Source of the DNA: Hygrophila difformis
Taxonomy: Eukaryota > Streptophyta > Magnoliopsida > Lamiales > Acanthaceae
Reading direction: 5' to 3'
Assembly: GCA_030278955.1 (NCBI GenBank)
Contig: JAOANR010000005.1
Coordinates: 31,177,849 to 31,241,848, forward strand
DNA: 64,000 nt
Part shown: positions 10,725-22,829 of the stretch, one piece after another
Layout: each line of letters opens with the position of its first letter
How positions within the stretch are numbered: the stretch's first letter is position 1
Notes under the pieces: generated by a model
What the model was told of the DNA's origin: nothing
Databases searched by the model: none
What the model saw: only the letters and a program-made list of their open reading frames with translations
Position numbers and translations under genes: made by a program

Positions 10725-13615
10725 CCATCTACCACCAAAACATGATAACAAAAACAAGTTCATGCCTAGGGTTCCTTACCCGGCTAGACTTAAAAATAAG
10801 CAACAAGATCTGAAGTTTGAAAAATTTCTGAAAAGACTGCGGGAAGTTGAGATTACCATTCCTTTGATTGAAATGATATCTGAAATGCCAGTCTATGCTA
10901 AGTTCTTGAAAGAAATGATTTCGGGAAAGAGACAGGTTGAGCAGGATGAATTGGTGGTACTCAACAGCACTTGCAGTGCTATTATTCAAAAGAAGCTGCC
11001 AGAGAAGAAAGAGGACCTCGGATGCTATACATTGCCGATTTGGATTGGCCAGAACAACGCCGGAAAAGGACTACGTGACCTCGGCTCCAGCATTAACGTT
11101 ATGCCATTAACCATGGTTAAACGTCTTAAGCTCGGAGTGGTGGAACCTGTCAAAATGAGGCTCCAGCTTGCAGATAGGTCAATTACAAAACCAATCGGAA
11201 TCTTGAAAGATGTGATAATCAAAGCTGGCAGTACTCCATTTCCAGTGGATTTCATCATTCTGGATATCGAGGAGGACTCCGACATGCCTCTCATCTTAGG
11301 CAGGCCATTCTTGGCCACTGGCAGGGCACTGATAGATGCTAAATCCGGAAGGGTGACACTCCGTGTTGATGGAGATGAAGTCGTCTTCGACATGGAGCAA
11401 CTACAGAAATTCCCAAATGACAGTTCTTGTTTTTCATTTGATGATGTAATAGTTAGGAAAGAGCCAGACTCTGGAAACAATGATGAAATGATGCTGTATG
11501 AATCTTCAAAGCAGGTACTGATGCCTGCTGGTGCTGAGCTAAAGGAACAGTGCAGCGCCGTCCAATTTGAGGATCCCGAGTCCGGGGACCTTGAAGCATA
11601 TGACGGTGCTGATTTCACTGCACAGGAGAACGATGGCACCGAAGAGGGAGAAGAGGGCCCTGTACTGACGCAGGGTCCCGAAGGTAAATCTGATCTCCCA
11701 CTATCCATTTCTCGCAAACTACTCCCTTCCGTTGAATGTCCACCAGAGCTTGAACTTAAAACATTACCCGATCATCTCAAGTACGCATTTCTCGCAGAAC
11801 ATAAAAAATTACCTGTGATTGTTTCGGCTAAGCTCTCCCCAGAGCAAGAAAATGCTCTGGTGGTCGTTCTTAAGAAACATGTACATGCGATAGGTTGGAC
11901 CATTTCTGATATAAAAGGAATAAGCCCGTCTATTTGCATGCACAGAATTTTAATGGAAGAAGAGTATAAACCCTCCCGTCAACCTCAGAGACGTTTGAAC
12001 CCCCTCATGCAAGAAGTGGTAAGGAAGGAGGTTATCAAGCTCTTAGACGCTGGTATAATCTACCCTATATCTGACAGCAAATGGGTTAGCCCAGTGCAGG
12101 TCGTGCCAAAACGAGGAGGTATGTGCATAACCAATAATGAGCAAGGAGAAGAGGTTGCAACCAGGCCAGTGACCGGATGGAGAGTTTGTATCGACTACCG
12201 GAAACTGAATGAGGCCACCCGCAAGGACCATTTTCCATTGCCATTTATTGATCAAATGCTTGAGAGGTTGGCAGGGAGAGAGTTTTATTGCTTTTTGGAT
12301 GGTTATTCTGGGTATAATCAGATTGTTATTTCAAGCGAAGACCATGAAAAAACAACTTTTACTTGCCCTTATGGCACTTTTGCCTACAGGCGCATGCCAT
12401 TCGGTTTTTGCAATGCACCTGCTACTTTTCAACGTTGCATGATGTCTATATTTTCCGAATTTATCGAAAAATGCATTGAGGTCTTCATGGATGACTTCTC
12501 TGTATATGGAGATACATTTGAAGATTGTTTGACCAATCTTGCAAAGATTTTAAAGAGATGTGAGGACACTAATCTCGTTTTGAATTGGGAAAAGTGCCAT
12601 TTTATGGTCACTGAGGGCATAGTGTTAGGTCACCGCATTTCTCGTGCAGGTATTGAGGTTGATCCGGCCAAAGTTTCTATTATTTCCAACCTCCCTCTTC
12701 CTAACTCAATCAAATCAGTTAGGATCTTCTTAGGGCATGCCGGTTTTTACCGGAGATTCATTAAGGATTTCTCTAAAATTGCCAAGCCGCTCACTAATCT
12801 GCTTTGTAAAGAAAATTCTTTCCTAATAAATGAAGCGTGTGTCCAAGCCTTTGACACGCTCAAGAAGATGTTGGTTTCTGCACCGATAGTGCAACCACCC
12901 GATTGGTCAATACCTTTCGAGGTAATGTGCGATGCTAGTGATCTCGCCGTAGGTGCAGTACTCGGGCAACATAAGGATGGGAGACATTGCGTAATTCATT
13001 ACGCAAGTCATGCCCTGAATGAGGGCCAAGTCAACTACACCACAACGGAGAAAGAGATATATGCTGCAGTCTTCGCGTTTGACAAATTCAGACAGTATCT
13101 GATAGGTACGAAGACTATAGTGTACACGGATCATTCTGCACTGAGATACTTGTTTAGCAAGCAAGATGCCAAACCTCGATTAATCAGGTGGGTACTTCTG
13201 TTGCAAGAATTCGACATCATAATAAAAGATAGGCGAGGTCGAGATAATGGTGCTGCTGACCACTTATCTCGATTAGAAAATGATAAAAAGGAAAAAGCCG
13301 TCAATGAAGAGTTCCCGGACGAACAGTTGTTCGCATTGCATTTGCACAATCAAGCATGTCCATGGTTTTCCGACATCGCTAACTTCTTGGCGTGCGGAAT
13401 AACCCCACAGTTTTTGAACTATCATCAGAAGAATAAGTTCAACCGAAACTACTTCTGGGAAGAACCTTATCTCTTCAAACACTGCGCCGATTCAATAATC
13501 AGGCGATGTGTGACCGAGCATGAAGCCTATCAAATTGTCAGAAAATGCCATGAATCAGAATATGGAGGTCACCATGGTCCCGCTCGAACGGCCCACAAGG
13601 TCCTCGAATGTGGAT
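10725..13615 (+). pseudogene. pol: Element A protease, reverse transcriptase and RNase H
   Basis: An uninterrupted frame of about 960 codons; the frame is also open a little upstream. Protease: RDLGSSINVMPL near 11078-11113, where the family usually has a Cys before the Asp, then ILGRPFL near 11296. RT: WVSPVQVVPKRGG near 12085, [26 protein letters not shown] near 12180-12255, FMDD near 12487 as the catalytic motif, and LGH and [16 protein letters not shown] near 12628-12775. RNase [13 protein letters not shown] near 12929, TEKEIYA near 13049, YTDHSAL near 13123 and DNGAADHLSR near 13246. It would copy and trim element RNA. A 26-base deletion at about 13615, relative to B, ends this reading at the entry to integrase (stop at 13678). 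Confidence 0.93.
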
Positions 13616-14611
13616 TGCAGGACATTTGTGAAAGGTTGCGACAAATGCCAAAGATTAGGAAACATCTCCAAGAGGGATGAGATGCCTCAAAAGGGGATTC
13701 TCACACTTGAGATTTTCGATGTATGGGGCATTGACTTCATGGGACCGTTCCCACCATCTGGTGGAAACTACTATATCTTGGTAGCTGTCGATTACGTGTC
13801 CAAATGGGTCGAGGCTGTCGCATTACCGACCAATGATGGTAGCCAAGTCATCAAGTTCCTCAAGAACAACATTTTCAAAAGATTTGGCATACCTAGGGTG
13901 GTGATATCTGATAGAGGAACACACTTTATTAATAAAGATTTCGAAACTTTAATGAGTAAAAATGGGATCCTCCATAAGATAGGCACGCCTTATCATCCCC
14001 AGACTAGTGGTCAAGTCGAAGTATCCAATCGCGAAATCAAACACATACTCGAAGCCACTGTCGGGATAACCCGTAAGGATTGGGCACGTAAGCTCAACGA
14101 TGCTCTATGGGCATACCGCACAGCATATAAGACTCCCATTGGGATGTCTCCATATAGGCTTATCTTCGGAAAAGCCTGTCATTTGCCTGTAGAGTTAGAG
14201 CATAAAGCTTACTGGGCCGTTAAGACGCTCAACTTCGATCCGAAAGTTGCTCAGAGCAAACGTAAGTTGGACCTCAATGAAATTGAGGAAATACGAGCGC
14301 TAGCTTATGAAAGCTCTCGAATTTATAAGGAGCGGACCCAGAAGTTGCACGATCGCAGGATTAAGCCTAAGCATTTTTATGTTGGTCAAAACGTGTTATT
14401 ATTCAATTCCAGGTTGAAGCTGTTCCCCGGAAAGCTCAAATCCAGATGGGAAGGACCACATGAAGTGCTAGAAGTGTTTAAAAATGGAGCCGTCAGGATC
14501 CGAACTGACAAGGGCAACATAGTGGTGAATGGACAACGATTGAAGGAGTACATCGGACAGTTCGATCCGGAGAAAGAAAGCCAAGCAGTGGCAGACCCGG
14601 CTTACACCTAA
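13616..14611 (+). pseudogene. Element A integrase
   Basis: Continues in another frame after a 26-base deletion seen against B at about 13615. The deletion removes the start of the spacer in the His-His-Cys-Cys finger; the second half (CDKCQRLGN) survives. Catalytic core: GIDFMGPF (first Asp), [10 protein letters not shown] (second Asp) and SNREIKH (Glu), all retained. The C-terminal part has the [13 protein letters not shown] motif shared with B. It would insert the DNA copy. The stop at 14609-14611 closes pol. No chromodomain is present, as expected for Athila. Confidence 0.92.
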
Positions 14612-15076
14612 TAAGAAACAACATTAAAAACACAAAAATTTCATTTCATATATACATTATATTATTTCATAACAAGAGAGTACCCAAAAATCAATTAAAC
14701 ATTTAGAGTACTAAGACTCTAAATGTGAGGATGTTGATATTTGGAGAAAATCTAATGCGTTTTATTTATCTGTCTTGCAGAAAGTTCGGAACCATCAAAA
14801 AGAGGAGCAGAGAAGTAACATGGAAAACCAGGTTCTTGGTTGGATTAATTCCACGAGTCTAAGAAAATATTCACGGAATTTAAAGCAATTTAAAATCCGG
14901 AATAAATTTCACAGATAAATGGAACTGATCCAACCTAATTTTATGCAAGTGGATTATTTAAATTCCAGCCACATTTGAATTTATTTGGACTGAATTTATT
15001 CAGACCCAAATCAAATAAAATGGACTCAGGCCCAACATCACACTTGGGCCTAGTTCAAGAAAATTTGAAAATTCAA
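14612..15076 (+). other. Post-pol non-coding segment of A with a PPT-like hairpin module
   Basis: No ORF of note. Contains the hairpin module at 14699-14790 and then a block (GGTTGGATTAAT, AATCCGGAATAAAT, GATCCAACCTAATTT) that is clearly homologous to 57860-57970 of element B. From 15077 it passes into the palindrome array. Confidence 0.8.
14699..14790 (+). promoter_or_regulatory. Hairpin plus PPT-like box and acceptor-like tract, copy 1 in A
   Basis: ACATTTAGAG (14699-14708) pairs perfectly with CTCTAAATGT, followed by GAGGATGTTGATA. About 45 bases later comes TATCTGTCTTGCAG. CTCTAAATGTGAGGATGTTG recurs in A near 16528 and in B near 57742. The true PPT/LTR junction of A near 18928 reads TTAAATGTGAGAATGT then TGATAATGG. 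The module is thus either a conserved internal PPT copy or a 3' splice site with a structured upstream region. Confidence 0.55.
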
Positions 15077-15345
15077 AATTTTGTGTCGCGAAGCCATGCC
15101 TCGCGACCAGGCCTAATTCCGCGACACACTCTCATCTGTCCCTAACTCTCTTTGTCGCTGTCGCTATACACCCTGTCGCGAAGCCATGCCTCGCGACCGG
15201 CCTTCTATTCCGCGACACGACCCATAGTTGACTTTACTTCCTTACTGAAACTGGTCGCGATACCAATTCCGCGACATGTCTAATGTCGCTAGGCCCTGGT
15301 CGTGAAACCTTGTTTCGCGACACGGTCTAGGGTTCCGCGACCAGC
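15077..15345. repeat. Nested palindrome array of A, internal copy
   Basis: Same CGCGACA core as the LTR arrays although outside the LTR. The second unit reads TGTCGC, CTGTCGCGAAGC, CTCGCGACC, CCGCGACACG, i.e. two forward then two reverse half-sites. The third pairs TCGTGAAAC with GTTTCGCGA. The array ends 9 bases before the internal TATA box. Confidence 0.9.
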
Positions 15346-15353
15346 TTTTCCAG

Positions 15354-15361
15354 TATTTATA
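15354..15361 (+). promoter_or_regulatory. Internal TATA box upstream of the F-box-like gene in A
   Basis: TATTTATA followed by a CT-rich stretch typical of a plant 5' leader, with an ATG in good context (ACCATGG) at 15499, 138 bases on. Element B has the same TATTTATA with its ATG 136 bases downstream. This supports a real internal promoter rather than chance. Confidence 0.65.
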
Positions 15362-15498
15362 CCCCTCTCCTCACCTCTTTTCCCTGCACTCTCATCATTT
15401 TTCATTCAACTCTTCAACTTCTCCCTTTCACTATCTTCTCTCCCGAACGAACAACACCGTGTTCTTCGCACCAACCCATCCGTTTTCAAGGGGACACC

Positions 15499-17269
15499 AT
15501 GGACAGGTTTCTAAGGATCCTTCCAAACCTGGGACCTTTACCCAGACCCGAACGAAACAGGGCAGGGTAAAAACCCATTTTTTTTCCCTCCCTGTTCATG
15601 GCCTCTGTCGAACTCTTTTGCTTCTTTTTCTTATTTTTGGGTTGAGAATGGCATAATGTGGTTTGTGTGCTTTTCATTTTTCTGTTTTGGTTCTTGGTTG
15701 CTCTCGGTTTTGAGTGGTGCCTTAAAATCTTCCTGAAACCCCTAAGAACTGGTCTAAAAACTGTTTTAAAAAAACTGTAGGGTTTGAAACTTTTTGAAGT
15801 TTGAAACTGGAAAAGAAGAACTGATGAACATTAGGGTGTTATTTTGAACACCATGATGTTATCAGTTTCTCTAATCTTGAAGTTTTGGTTTGAAGCATTA
15901 AAGTGGAAGATCTTTTTGGCATATTTGCTTCCATGTCAGAAATCTCATGGGAATAAATGTTTGTTTGTTTATGGAAACATAAGTACAAACACCCAATGAG
16001 AGACTTCCACTTTTTAATAAAAGTGACCTTTTGGAAAAAGACAAAAATAGTTGATAGATTTAATATTTGACTTGTGTTCTTTTTGTTCCCAATGGAACTG
16101 TAGTGTGAGTAAATAGCAGTATTTTTGTCACCCAACTGCTATCCTTTTCAAAAATCCAAAGTGGGACCACTCACATCCCACTTTCCTTAAATAAAACAAG
16201 TCAACCCTTTAAAAATTAAAAATAGTGTTTGCAAATTTTGGGAATGCTTTAACTGTCCAAAGACAGTCCAAGCAATTCAAGAATAGCAAATCCATTTCGC
16301 CACGCCTCCACTGCACATTCCAATATTCGAGCATTCCGTCTCCATCTTTCCATCTCATTCCATTTCCAACAAGTGTCCCGGACTTGTTTAATAATATTGG
16401 AAAATCAAACTTTTGGGCCCGATGGCCCATTAAAAATATATAGGGGCCCAATGACCCTTTATTTTACCTATGCTTTATACTAAATTCAAGTCGGATATTT
16501 AAAAACCTCACATCTAGAGCAACGCTCTAAATGTGAGGATGTTGGTTTCCAAACTTGAATAATCTCTGAGGAAATTATAAAAATTGGATTCACTACTTAT
16601 CTCTTCAGGGGCAACCTTCTTCAAATCCCAGATCCTGAACCCGAAGGAACCCAGCTGCTAGACTTACCACTGGAGCTTCTAGGAGAAATCCTCTCTCGAA
16701 TAGGAGAGGATGAAATCAGGGAAGTATTCACTGCGCAGGAAACGTGCAAAAAGCTCAGAGACGCAGGGAACCTCACCATCGTGTACAAGCGATGTGAGCT
16801 GGACACTTCTACAGTGAAGCAGTGGCAGGAGAGAATTCGATGGCAGAAGGAGAGATTCCTGCAAACATGCGTGGAGGCAGAAAATTTTAATCTTCAAATC
16901 GTTCCAGCACTCCTAGCATTCGTGGAAGGGGATGAGGAGCAAGCCTGTGAGCTACTGCGGTCAGGAATTGAGGACAATCCATCAATCTTCACACGTGGAC
17001 TGATGCTGATGAGTAAGCTGGACGAAAGCCAGGTTCTTTTGGGGATTCGGATGATAGAAAGAATGGTGACAGATAGATCAGTCTTGAGGTACACATCCAC
17101 CAACACCCTCTCATGGATGGCAGACAATCCGGACACTCCCTACTTATTTACAAATCAACCAGCCCGGGTCTACTGTCCAAGGAGGCACGAAACCCTAAGA
17201 GACCATAATGGCTGGTGTCTAAGCTGTGAGTTGACAAGTTTCGTCCACTGGAGCAGGTACATGTTCTGA
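15499..17269 (+). CDS. Captured F-box-like gene in element A, two-exon model (about 242 aa)
   Basis: Model: exon 1 15499-15566 (ATG in ACCATGG context), intron 15567-16608 (GTAAAA donor, TCTCTTCAG acceptor), exon 2 16609-17269. The phases join correctly, and exon 2 has no in-frame ATG upstream of 16781, so an upstream exon is needed. Near residue 42 the exon 2 reading has LPLELLGEILSRIG, followed by CKKLRD, which fits an F-box. A middle part (ACELLRSGIEDNPSIF, LLGIRMIERM) resembles the Sel1-like segment of At2g35280-like F-box proteins, and the C-terminus carries CPRRHETLRDHNGWCLSC. F-box proteins select substrates for SCF ubiquitin ligases. The gene lies in sense between pol and the 3' LTR, with its own TATA box and palindrome array. 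The element B counterpart position holds an unrelated ORF. The family call comes from recalled patterns, not a search; exon 1 is the least certain part. Confidence 0.6.
16509..16608 (+). promoter_or_regulatory. Hairpin plus PPT-like box and acceptor, copy 2 in A
   Basis: ACATCTAGAG, loop CAACG and CTCTAAATGT form a stem with one mismatch, then GAGGATGTTG, then about 60 bases later TATCTCTTCAG, which is the proposed acceptor of F-box exon 2. The 20 bases around CTCTAAATGTGAGG are identical to copy 1 at 14718. Confidence 0.6.
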
Positions 17270-18942
17270 GAGGGAAGAATGGAGGAGGAATGAATCCGAG
17301 TATGCTTTATTTCATTTTAAGCTCTAGTGTAAGCATCACATGAGGGATTTTTTCTTTTGTGTGCAAGTTCGTACTAACTGCATAAGAATTTCTTGTAATT
17401 GATGTAATTTATCGCTTTCCCTAAACGGAACTCAACTTTCGAGATCCACAAACAATTTTTATTCGTTTTCTTCTTGAAAAGATGTCTGACAGTCCGAGAT
17501 GAATAAGTGACTGTCAGGCCAAAATATGTTGTTGACATACTCAGTATGTCAGCAGTGCCTCTTTACTGCTTTTAATTAAATAACCAGCAAAAATGTGCAT
17601 AAACCTGCTCTAAATTCACATGTTGAATTTAGGCTCGTGATTAAATTTTCAAACTTTTAAATTGGGATAATATAATTGAGAACATGCATGAAATGAATTC
17701 CTAAGGTTTTGAGCTATAAAAATTTAATGATGCGATCAGCTTATTGGGTAATAGATCTTCATGTTGAAAGTTTCAATTGAATAAATTGTTAGAATTAAGC
17801 TTTGATTAAATTGGAGAATATTGTATGACATGAATCAATCCAACCTTGTGAGAATTGTGCCATGAGTCACTTTTACTCATTCATTTTCTTTGATGTGTGA
17901 ATCTTTTTGATTATAGGAAACTAGAACTTGCAATTGGGACCGATTCAAGACCAAGCCATATTCCAAAAATCGAGCATATGATCGAGGCACTTAGAAAAAC
18001 CCAAATTTTGGCCTTCGTTTGAAATCCAAACCTAAAAATATTTTCCCTTTAGGATTAACCAATCTGAGCCTTAAGCCTAATTTTTTTTCTTTTGAAGCCC
18101 TCTATATTATTCCTTTCCTTATAAAAAGACCAAAACATTCAACCCAAGTGTGCACGAATAAATTCTATCAAAGGCATTAAATCTATGATCATCAAAACAT
18201 ATAAATCGGTATTCAATAAACCGATTAAAAAAAAAAGAGAGAAGAAAGATGTTGATTCCAATTCAACACAAATAAATTGCAATTGACAAAACAAATCAGA
18301 CAAAGTCTGATGTCATGCAATAGAAAAGAAAAACAAAAGAAAGAAAGAAATATTGATGATCATAAATTTTTAAATAAAAATATGCCAAGTTATGATAGAA
18401 TGATTTCCTGCCACTCTTTAGCCCAATAATTTCCCTTTCTTACCGAATGTTTCAACCGTATGCCCCGCTATAACCCTTGAATAAGACCTCATGATCTCGA
18501 TTTGAGGAAATGAGCCGGTGGCGAGTTGGTCTGATTGCAAGCCTATGGGATAATTTAATCAAATTTGATTTCGAGCGTTCATGATTTAGCCCAATTGAGA
18601 GTGAGTGAATTTTCCGATTCTCTTACATGCGAGGCTCTGTTTTAATGCACATGTTCATGTCATGCCTTAATTTTGATTCTTAATCCTTGCATTTTTCGAA
18701 CATGATATTCATGAAGGATTGATGATAATGTTTGATTTGTAGGCCCGATGTAGTGAGCAAGTATCATTTTATTAAACACTGCAATGAAGGGAATTTAACT
18801 CTTGTAGTGTTTGATTGTCTTATCCCAATCCAAAAAGAATGTGATTTATGAAGCCACGAAAATGAATTGAATATGCAGAATCCGTTCTTTCGAACATTGA
18901 CTCTGACTGCTCGGGGACGATCAGTATTAAATGTGAGAATGT
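17270..18942 (+). other. 3' non-coding region of A, ending in the PPT
   Basis: No supported gene. Two perfect short hairpins: CTGACAGTC with GACTGTCAG at about 17485-17517, and TGACATACT with AGTATGTCA at about 17533-17551. The region is AT-rich with a purine/A tract near 18225-18350. The last bases, TTAAATGTGAGAATGT, form the PPT directly before the 3' LTR at 18943. Confidence 0.7.
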
Positions 18943-19258
18943 TGATAATGGTCAGAAATGACCATTATTTTCAATCAATTTCCGTGTCTAAAACGGGCAT
19001 TTGATCGCATTCCGGTCTTATATTAAATAAGAAAGCAGTTGAATTGGACTGATTTATGCATAATTGTAAAAATATTGAGCTGGTATGAAAAAACATAAAT
19101 ATGTAATTTTATTACTCATTTATGTTAGAAAAATCGAAAAACATGAGAAAAAGAAAAGAAAAGAAAAAGGAATGAAAAAGATGGGGAAAAGAAAGAAATG
19201 CCCACAAAAAGAACAACTTCGGCCCATCTGGCCCAATTCAGTGTGTCCAGGAACACCC

Positions 19259-19510
19259 GGTCGCAGAAGCTCCTGTGTCGCGGTCCATGGCCTCGCGACA
19301 CAAGAAGGTTTGGCGACACAACATGCAGCATAAAGAAGAAGCCATGTCCCCAATACCCGGTCGCGGAACCCCGGTCGCGATCCATTGCCTAGCGACACAG
19401 GCATGGATAGCGACACAGTTACACAAATTGAAGACCAAGACCCTGTCGAGAAGCCTTGCCACATGCAGTGTTGTTCCGCGACACAATGTGATGTGTGTGA
19501 TGTCTTGAGA
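19259..19510. repeat. Nested palindrome array of A, 3' LTR promoter-proximal copy
   Basis: Same units as 4229-4490. A few CpG positions have changed (for example TCGCGG to TCGCAG at the first half-site). Confidence 0.9.
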
Positions 19511-20204
19511 CAAAATGGGCCTCAGACCAAGGCCCATGGGCCTAGGGTTTCACTTCTATAAATATGAGATGATTCCCTTGAGACAAAGGGCTTTTGGTTA
19601 GAAAACACTTTCTTGAAGACAAGTTGGGAGCTCAGTTCTTAGGTAGTGTAGTTAGTCTTTATTTTTTGTATTATTTAATTATGTCCATAGTTTAGCATAG
19701 TTAGTGTTTAGTTTTTTTTTTTATGTTTTCCACTGTGCCAGTGGTTAGGTAGCCAGTTTATACTATGTTTTTCCTTTTAAACTTTGTTTTTAGGGTTTTG
19801 TAATACCCAAATCATGGGTATTAACATACCCACTTAATAATATGGGAAAATATTCACTAAATGTGTCCCAAATCATGAAATGGGTCTCACACCCCATGGA
19901 TTTAATGCTTTCATTTTCATTTTGGGGTCATTTGAACCCCATTTCCCCTTATTATGCTTACTGTTGCTCTTTTGTTGAATGATGTTATGTATGTGTGTGA
20001 TCAAACCCTAGATTAGGATTTTGCCTTATTTTTAAATACTGTTCCAGTTTAGTTTATTTATGTTCAAGCATGTTCTTGCTTATTTCAAATGTTGTTTGGT
20101 TGTTTTTAGCTTAGAATAACTTTTAAATCTGAAATAGGATGAGATCACGCTGTTTGCATGCCTCTGTTCATTTCTGCTTTTACTGACTTGTGTCCTGAAC
20201 CATC

Positions 20205-20720
20205 CCTGTCGCCAACCGCCTCCTGTCGCGAAACCACGTCTAGCGACAGGAAGGTTGTTTCGCGACAAGGGTGTCTAGGGACACCTGTCTTGATATTTTG
20301 AAACCCTCAGTCGCGAGGCACTCCTGTCGCGGACCCACGGTCCGCGACACAACACCTGCTTAGCGACTGAGGACCAAAATCTTGCAATTTTTCTGCATGG
20401 CCTCTGTCGCGGAACACCTCTGTCGCGAACCCACGGTTCGCGACACACTTTTATTCCGAGACAGAAAATTATGCCTTGTCAATATTTTGAAAACCCAGTC
20501 GCTAGACACCCTGTCGCGAGGCCACGCCTCGCGACACAATTTCCAGACTAGCGACTGGGAGCCAAATACTTTGAAATTCTCAGAAAACCCTATGTCGCTA
20601 GACTCCTGTCGCGAGGCCACACCTCGCGACACACTTTTGCTTAGTGACACAAGGTGAAATTCTGCCAAATTTCTGAAAACCTGTCGAGGTATCCATGTCG
20701 CGGGTCTAGGCTCATGACAC
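20205..20720. repeat. Nested palindrome array of A, 3' LTR mid copy
   Basis: Same units as 5172-5672, with one extra partial unit near 20405-20420 (CTCTGTCGCGGAACAC) that the 5' LTR lacks. The number of units therefore still changes. Confidence 0.9.
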
Positions 20721-22829
20721 AATTTATGGTTTCTCAACAGAGTCCTCTCTTCTATTTAATCCCAAAAATTCTGATTCCTTATCCTCTATTATATTGCAAA
20801 CACTCACATCTTAATCCCGGATTAAGATGTAATATCCCAGAATTGCAATATAAGGCGTTATGCTGCCGAAATTTTGATTCTCCATTTCCATCACTTAATT
20901 AATTGAACCCTCTAGTCATTAATGATTAATGATTGTAATTAGCAATGATTAAATCACTAATTGTTACGATTAAAGGATCTTTGTTCAATTGTCATTAAAA
21001 CATTCTTCTATAAATAAAACATGATGCCTTAAACAGATAATCCGGACTGTAATTAATTATGGTAGGAGGGATTATTTAGGTCATCAACTATGGATTAGTT
21101 CCATAACCCTGCATGAGAAACCAATGTCTCTCATACAAGGCCTTGTTTTTATTTTTCCATCTTGTCTTTTCTGTATTGTGTGTAACAATTAGTGAAGAAT
21201 ACATCAGACTAATGTTGGCGGGTGTTCCCTCACGGATAAACTAGCTCGTATTCTGGGTATTAGTCACTAAGTGTTATTTTGCATGGTCTGGATAGCAGTC
21301 ATTGGAAGCCTTGGCGGTTCGTCCATCCGGGATTATAATAGCTGCTCAGCTGACTCCTATCCGGATACAGTTTTCTTTTCTTTATCTTAATTTCCAAACC
21401 CAAATTCTAATCTGTAGTGTGAATCAGTCAACATCTGTCAATGCTGACTAATGATCATTACAGAAAAGAAGCATGTAGGTTTTTATCTGTCAATGCTGAC
21501 TAATTTATTAGTTCGTTTCATTAGTTTGTATCTCATAACCACTCGGAAGGAAGTGAACACTGCGAGCGGTTCACCGAGAGCCGAGAATTCTTGATCCACA
21601 CCCGATCACCATGACTGGGGGCTATCTTTTACTACCAGGGTCAGACCTTCAAAACCTCCGAGTGATAGGATTTTAAATGCTTTCTTTATTGCTTTCTTTT
21701 AAACGCTTTCATTAGTGGTCACTCGGTTGTATTGAGAGTTGTGTAACTGCTACTAGGATTGATAGTTAAGGGATAGTTCAGGCTTGATTAGAATCTTTGG
21801 GTGTGACATGGGAGAATGATAGTAGTACTTGGCACTTCAATAAATGATTTGTCAGGTGTTGCTTGTCCACCACAGATGAAGTAACATACCCAGGCTAGGG
21901 CAGTTACAAATCTGTGGTATCTTAGAATCTGTGGTCTTAAGAACATGTAAACTCATGTTGTAAGTACCTGTCTATCAAAGGGAACTCAACACTGAGAGCA
22001 TGAGAATTAGCTGTCTGACAGGATTATCCCAAACAAAGATCTGTGTATTAAAATGGAAGTTTAATTATGCCTTATCCAAATCTTGTCCAATTTTTATTCT
22101 TTTCTTCCTGTCCCTTCTGTCCAAACTGTGAATCAGCTTCATAGCTAGCATAGTGTAAATTTTCATTGCTTCTACAACTAGTATTTACTGCATTCTTAGA
22201 ATAACTTTATTTGCTTTCTAGTATAAATTCACCCGCTTTCTAGAATAGAATTCACATGCTTTGTAGAATAGATTTAAGTGCTTTTGTAACTTAGTTTAAA
22301 TTCAGTTAGTAGATGATTAATCACTTTTCAAACCAATTGGAGCAATACGAGTGGAAAATATAGTAAAACGACGTGGGCCCTGCTTCTATCGCACATCCTC
22401 CAGTGAACGATCCGGTCTTGCTATAAATTACTGCAATTTTTGACACCGTGCGCTTTCGGGGGCACAGTTTCTTAACACGAGTAATAAAAACGTGACAACT
22501 TATAAATATATCCCTAATCCCAACTCCACCTTCATAAATTGGTTTCTTTAAATAAAATTGAAAACCGGGATTATTGATATTCAGAAAATACTCATATAGT
22601 GGGAACCTGTCGAAAAAGTTTCATGGCAAGGATCTCCATAGCATGAAATTGTCAAAAGTTTCATGCCGGGGAGTTCTACAACGCCATTTGAGATCGAAGT
22701 CTCCCACATGAGTAATAAAAAGTGGAATATATCCTTAAACCCCTTTCCCAAGAAAGCTTTTCACTTAATAAATTCAAACTTGGGATATTTTAGAAAAAGA
22801 TCGTGTTGACGAAATTGTCAAAAGTTTCA

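Larger units (their letters stand above)
3912..22829 (+). mobile_element. Element A: Athila-lineage LTR retrotransposon, complete but inactive, 18.9 kb
   Basis: The 5' LTR is 3912-8522 and the 3' LTR 18943-22829, both starting TGATAATGG and ending AGTTTCA. A tRNA-Asp type primer site follows at 8523. Gag, protease, RT, RNase H and integrase lie at 8682-14611, followed by 4.3 kb of post-pol sequence with a palindrome array, a TATA box and a captured F-box-like gene. The RT and integrase motifs and the LTR size are those of the Athila lineage. The reading frame has several stops and shifts, so the copy is not autonomous. Confidence 0.95.
18943..22829 (+). mobile_element. Element A 3' LTR (3.9 kb, internally deleted)
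   Basis: Colinear with 3912-8522, with scattered substitutions, and ends AGTTTCA before the duplication GCGGG. It lacks about 740 bases corresponding to 6443-7185. At the breakpoint the 20-base ATCTGTCAATGCTGACTAAT from 21432-21451 is repeated at 21485-21504, a templated filler. Arrays (19259-19510 and 20205-20720) and TATA box (19557-19564) are retained. Confidence 0.93.

Noticed and set aside
15302..15514. 70-codon ORF upstream of the F-box gene
   Set aside because: It starts inside the palindrome array and upstream of the TATA box, so it could not be transcribed as proposed.
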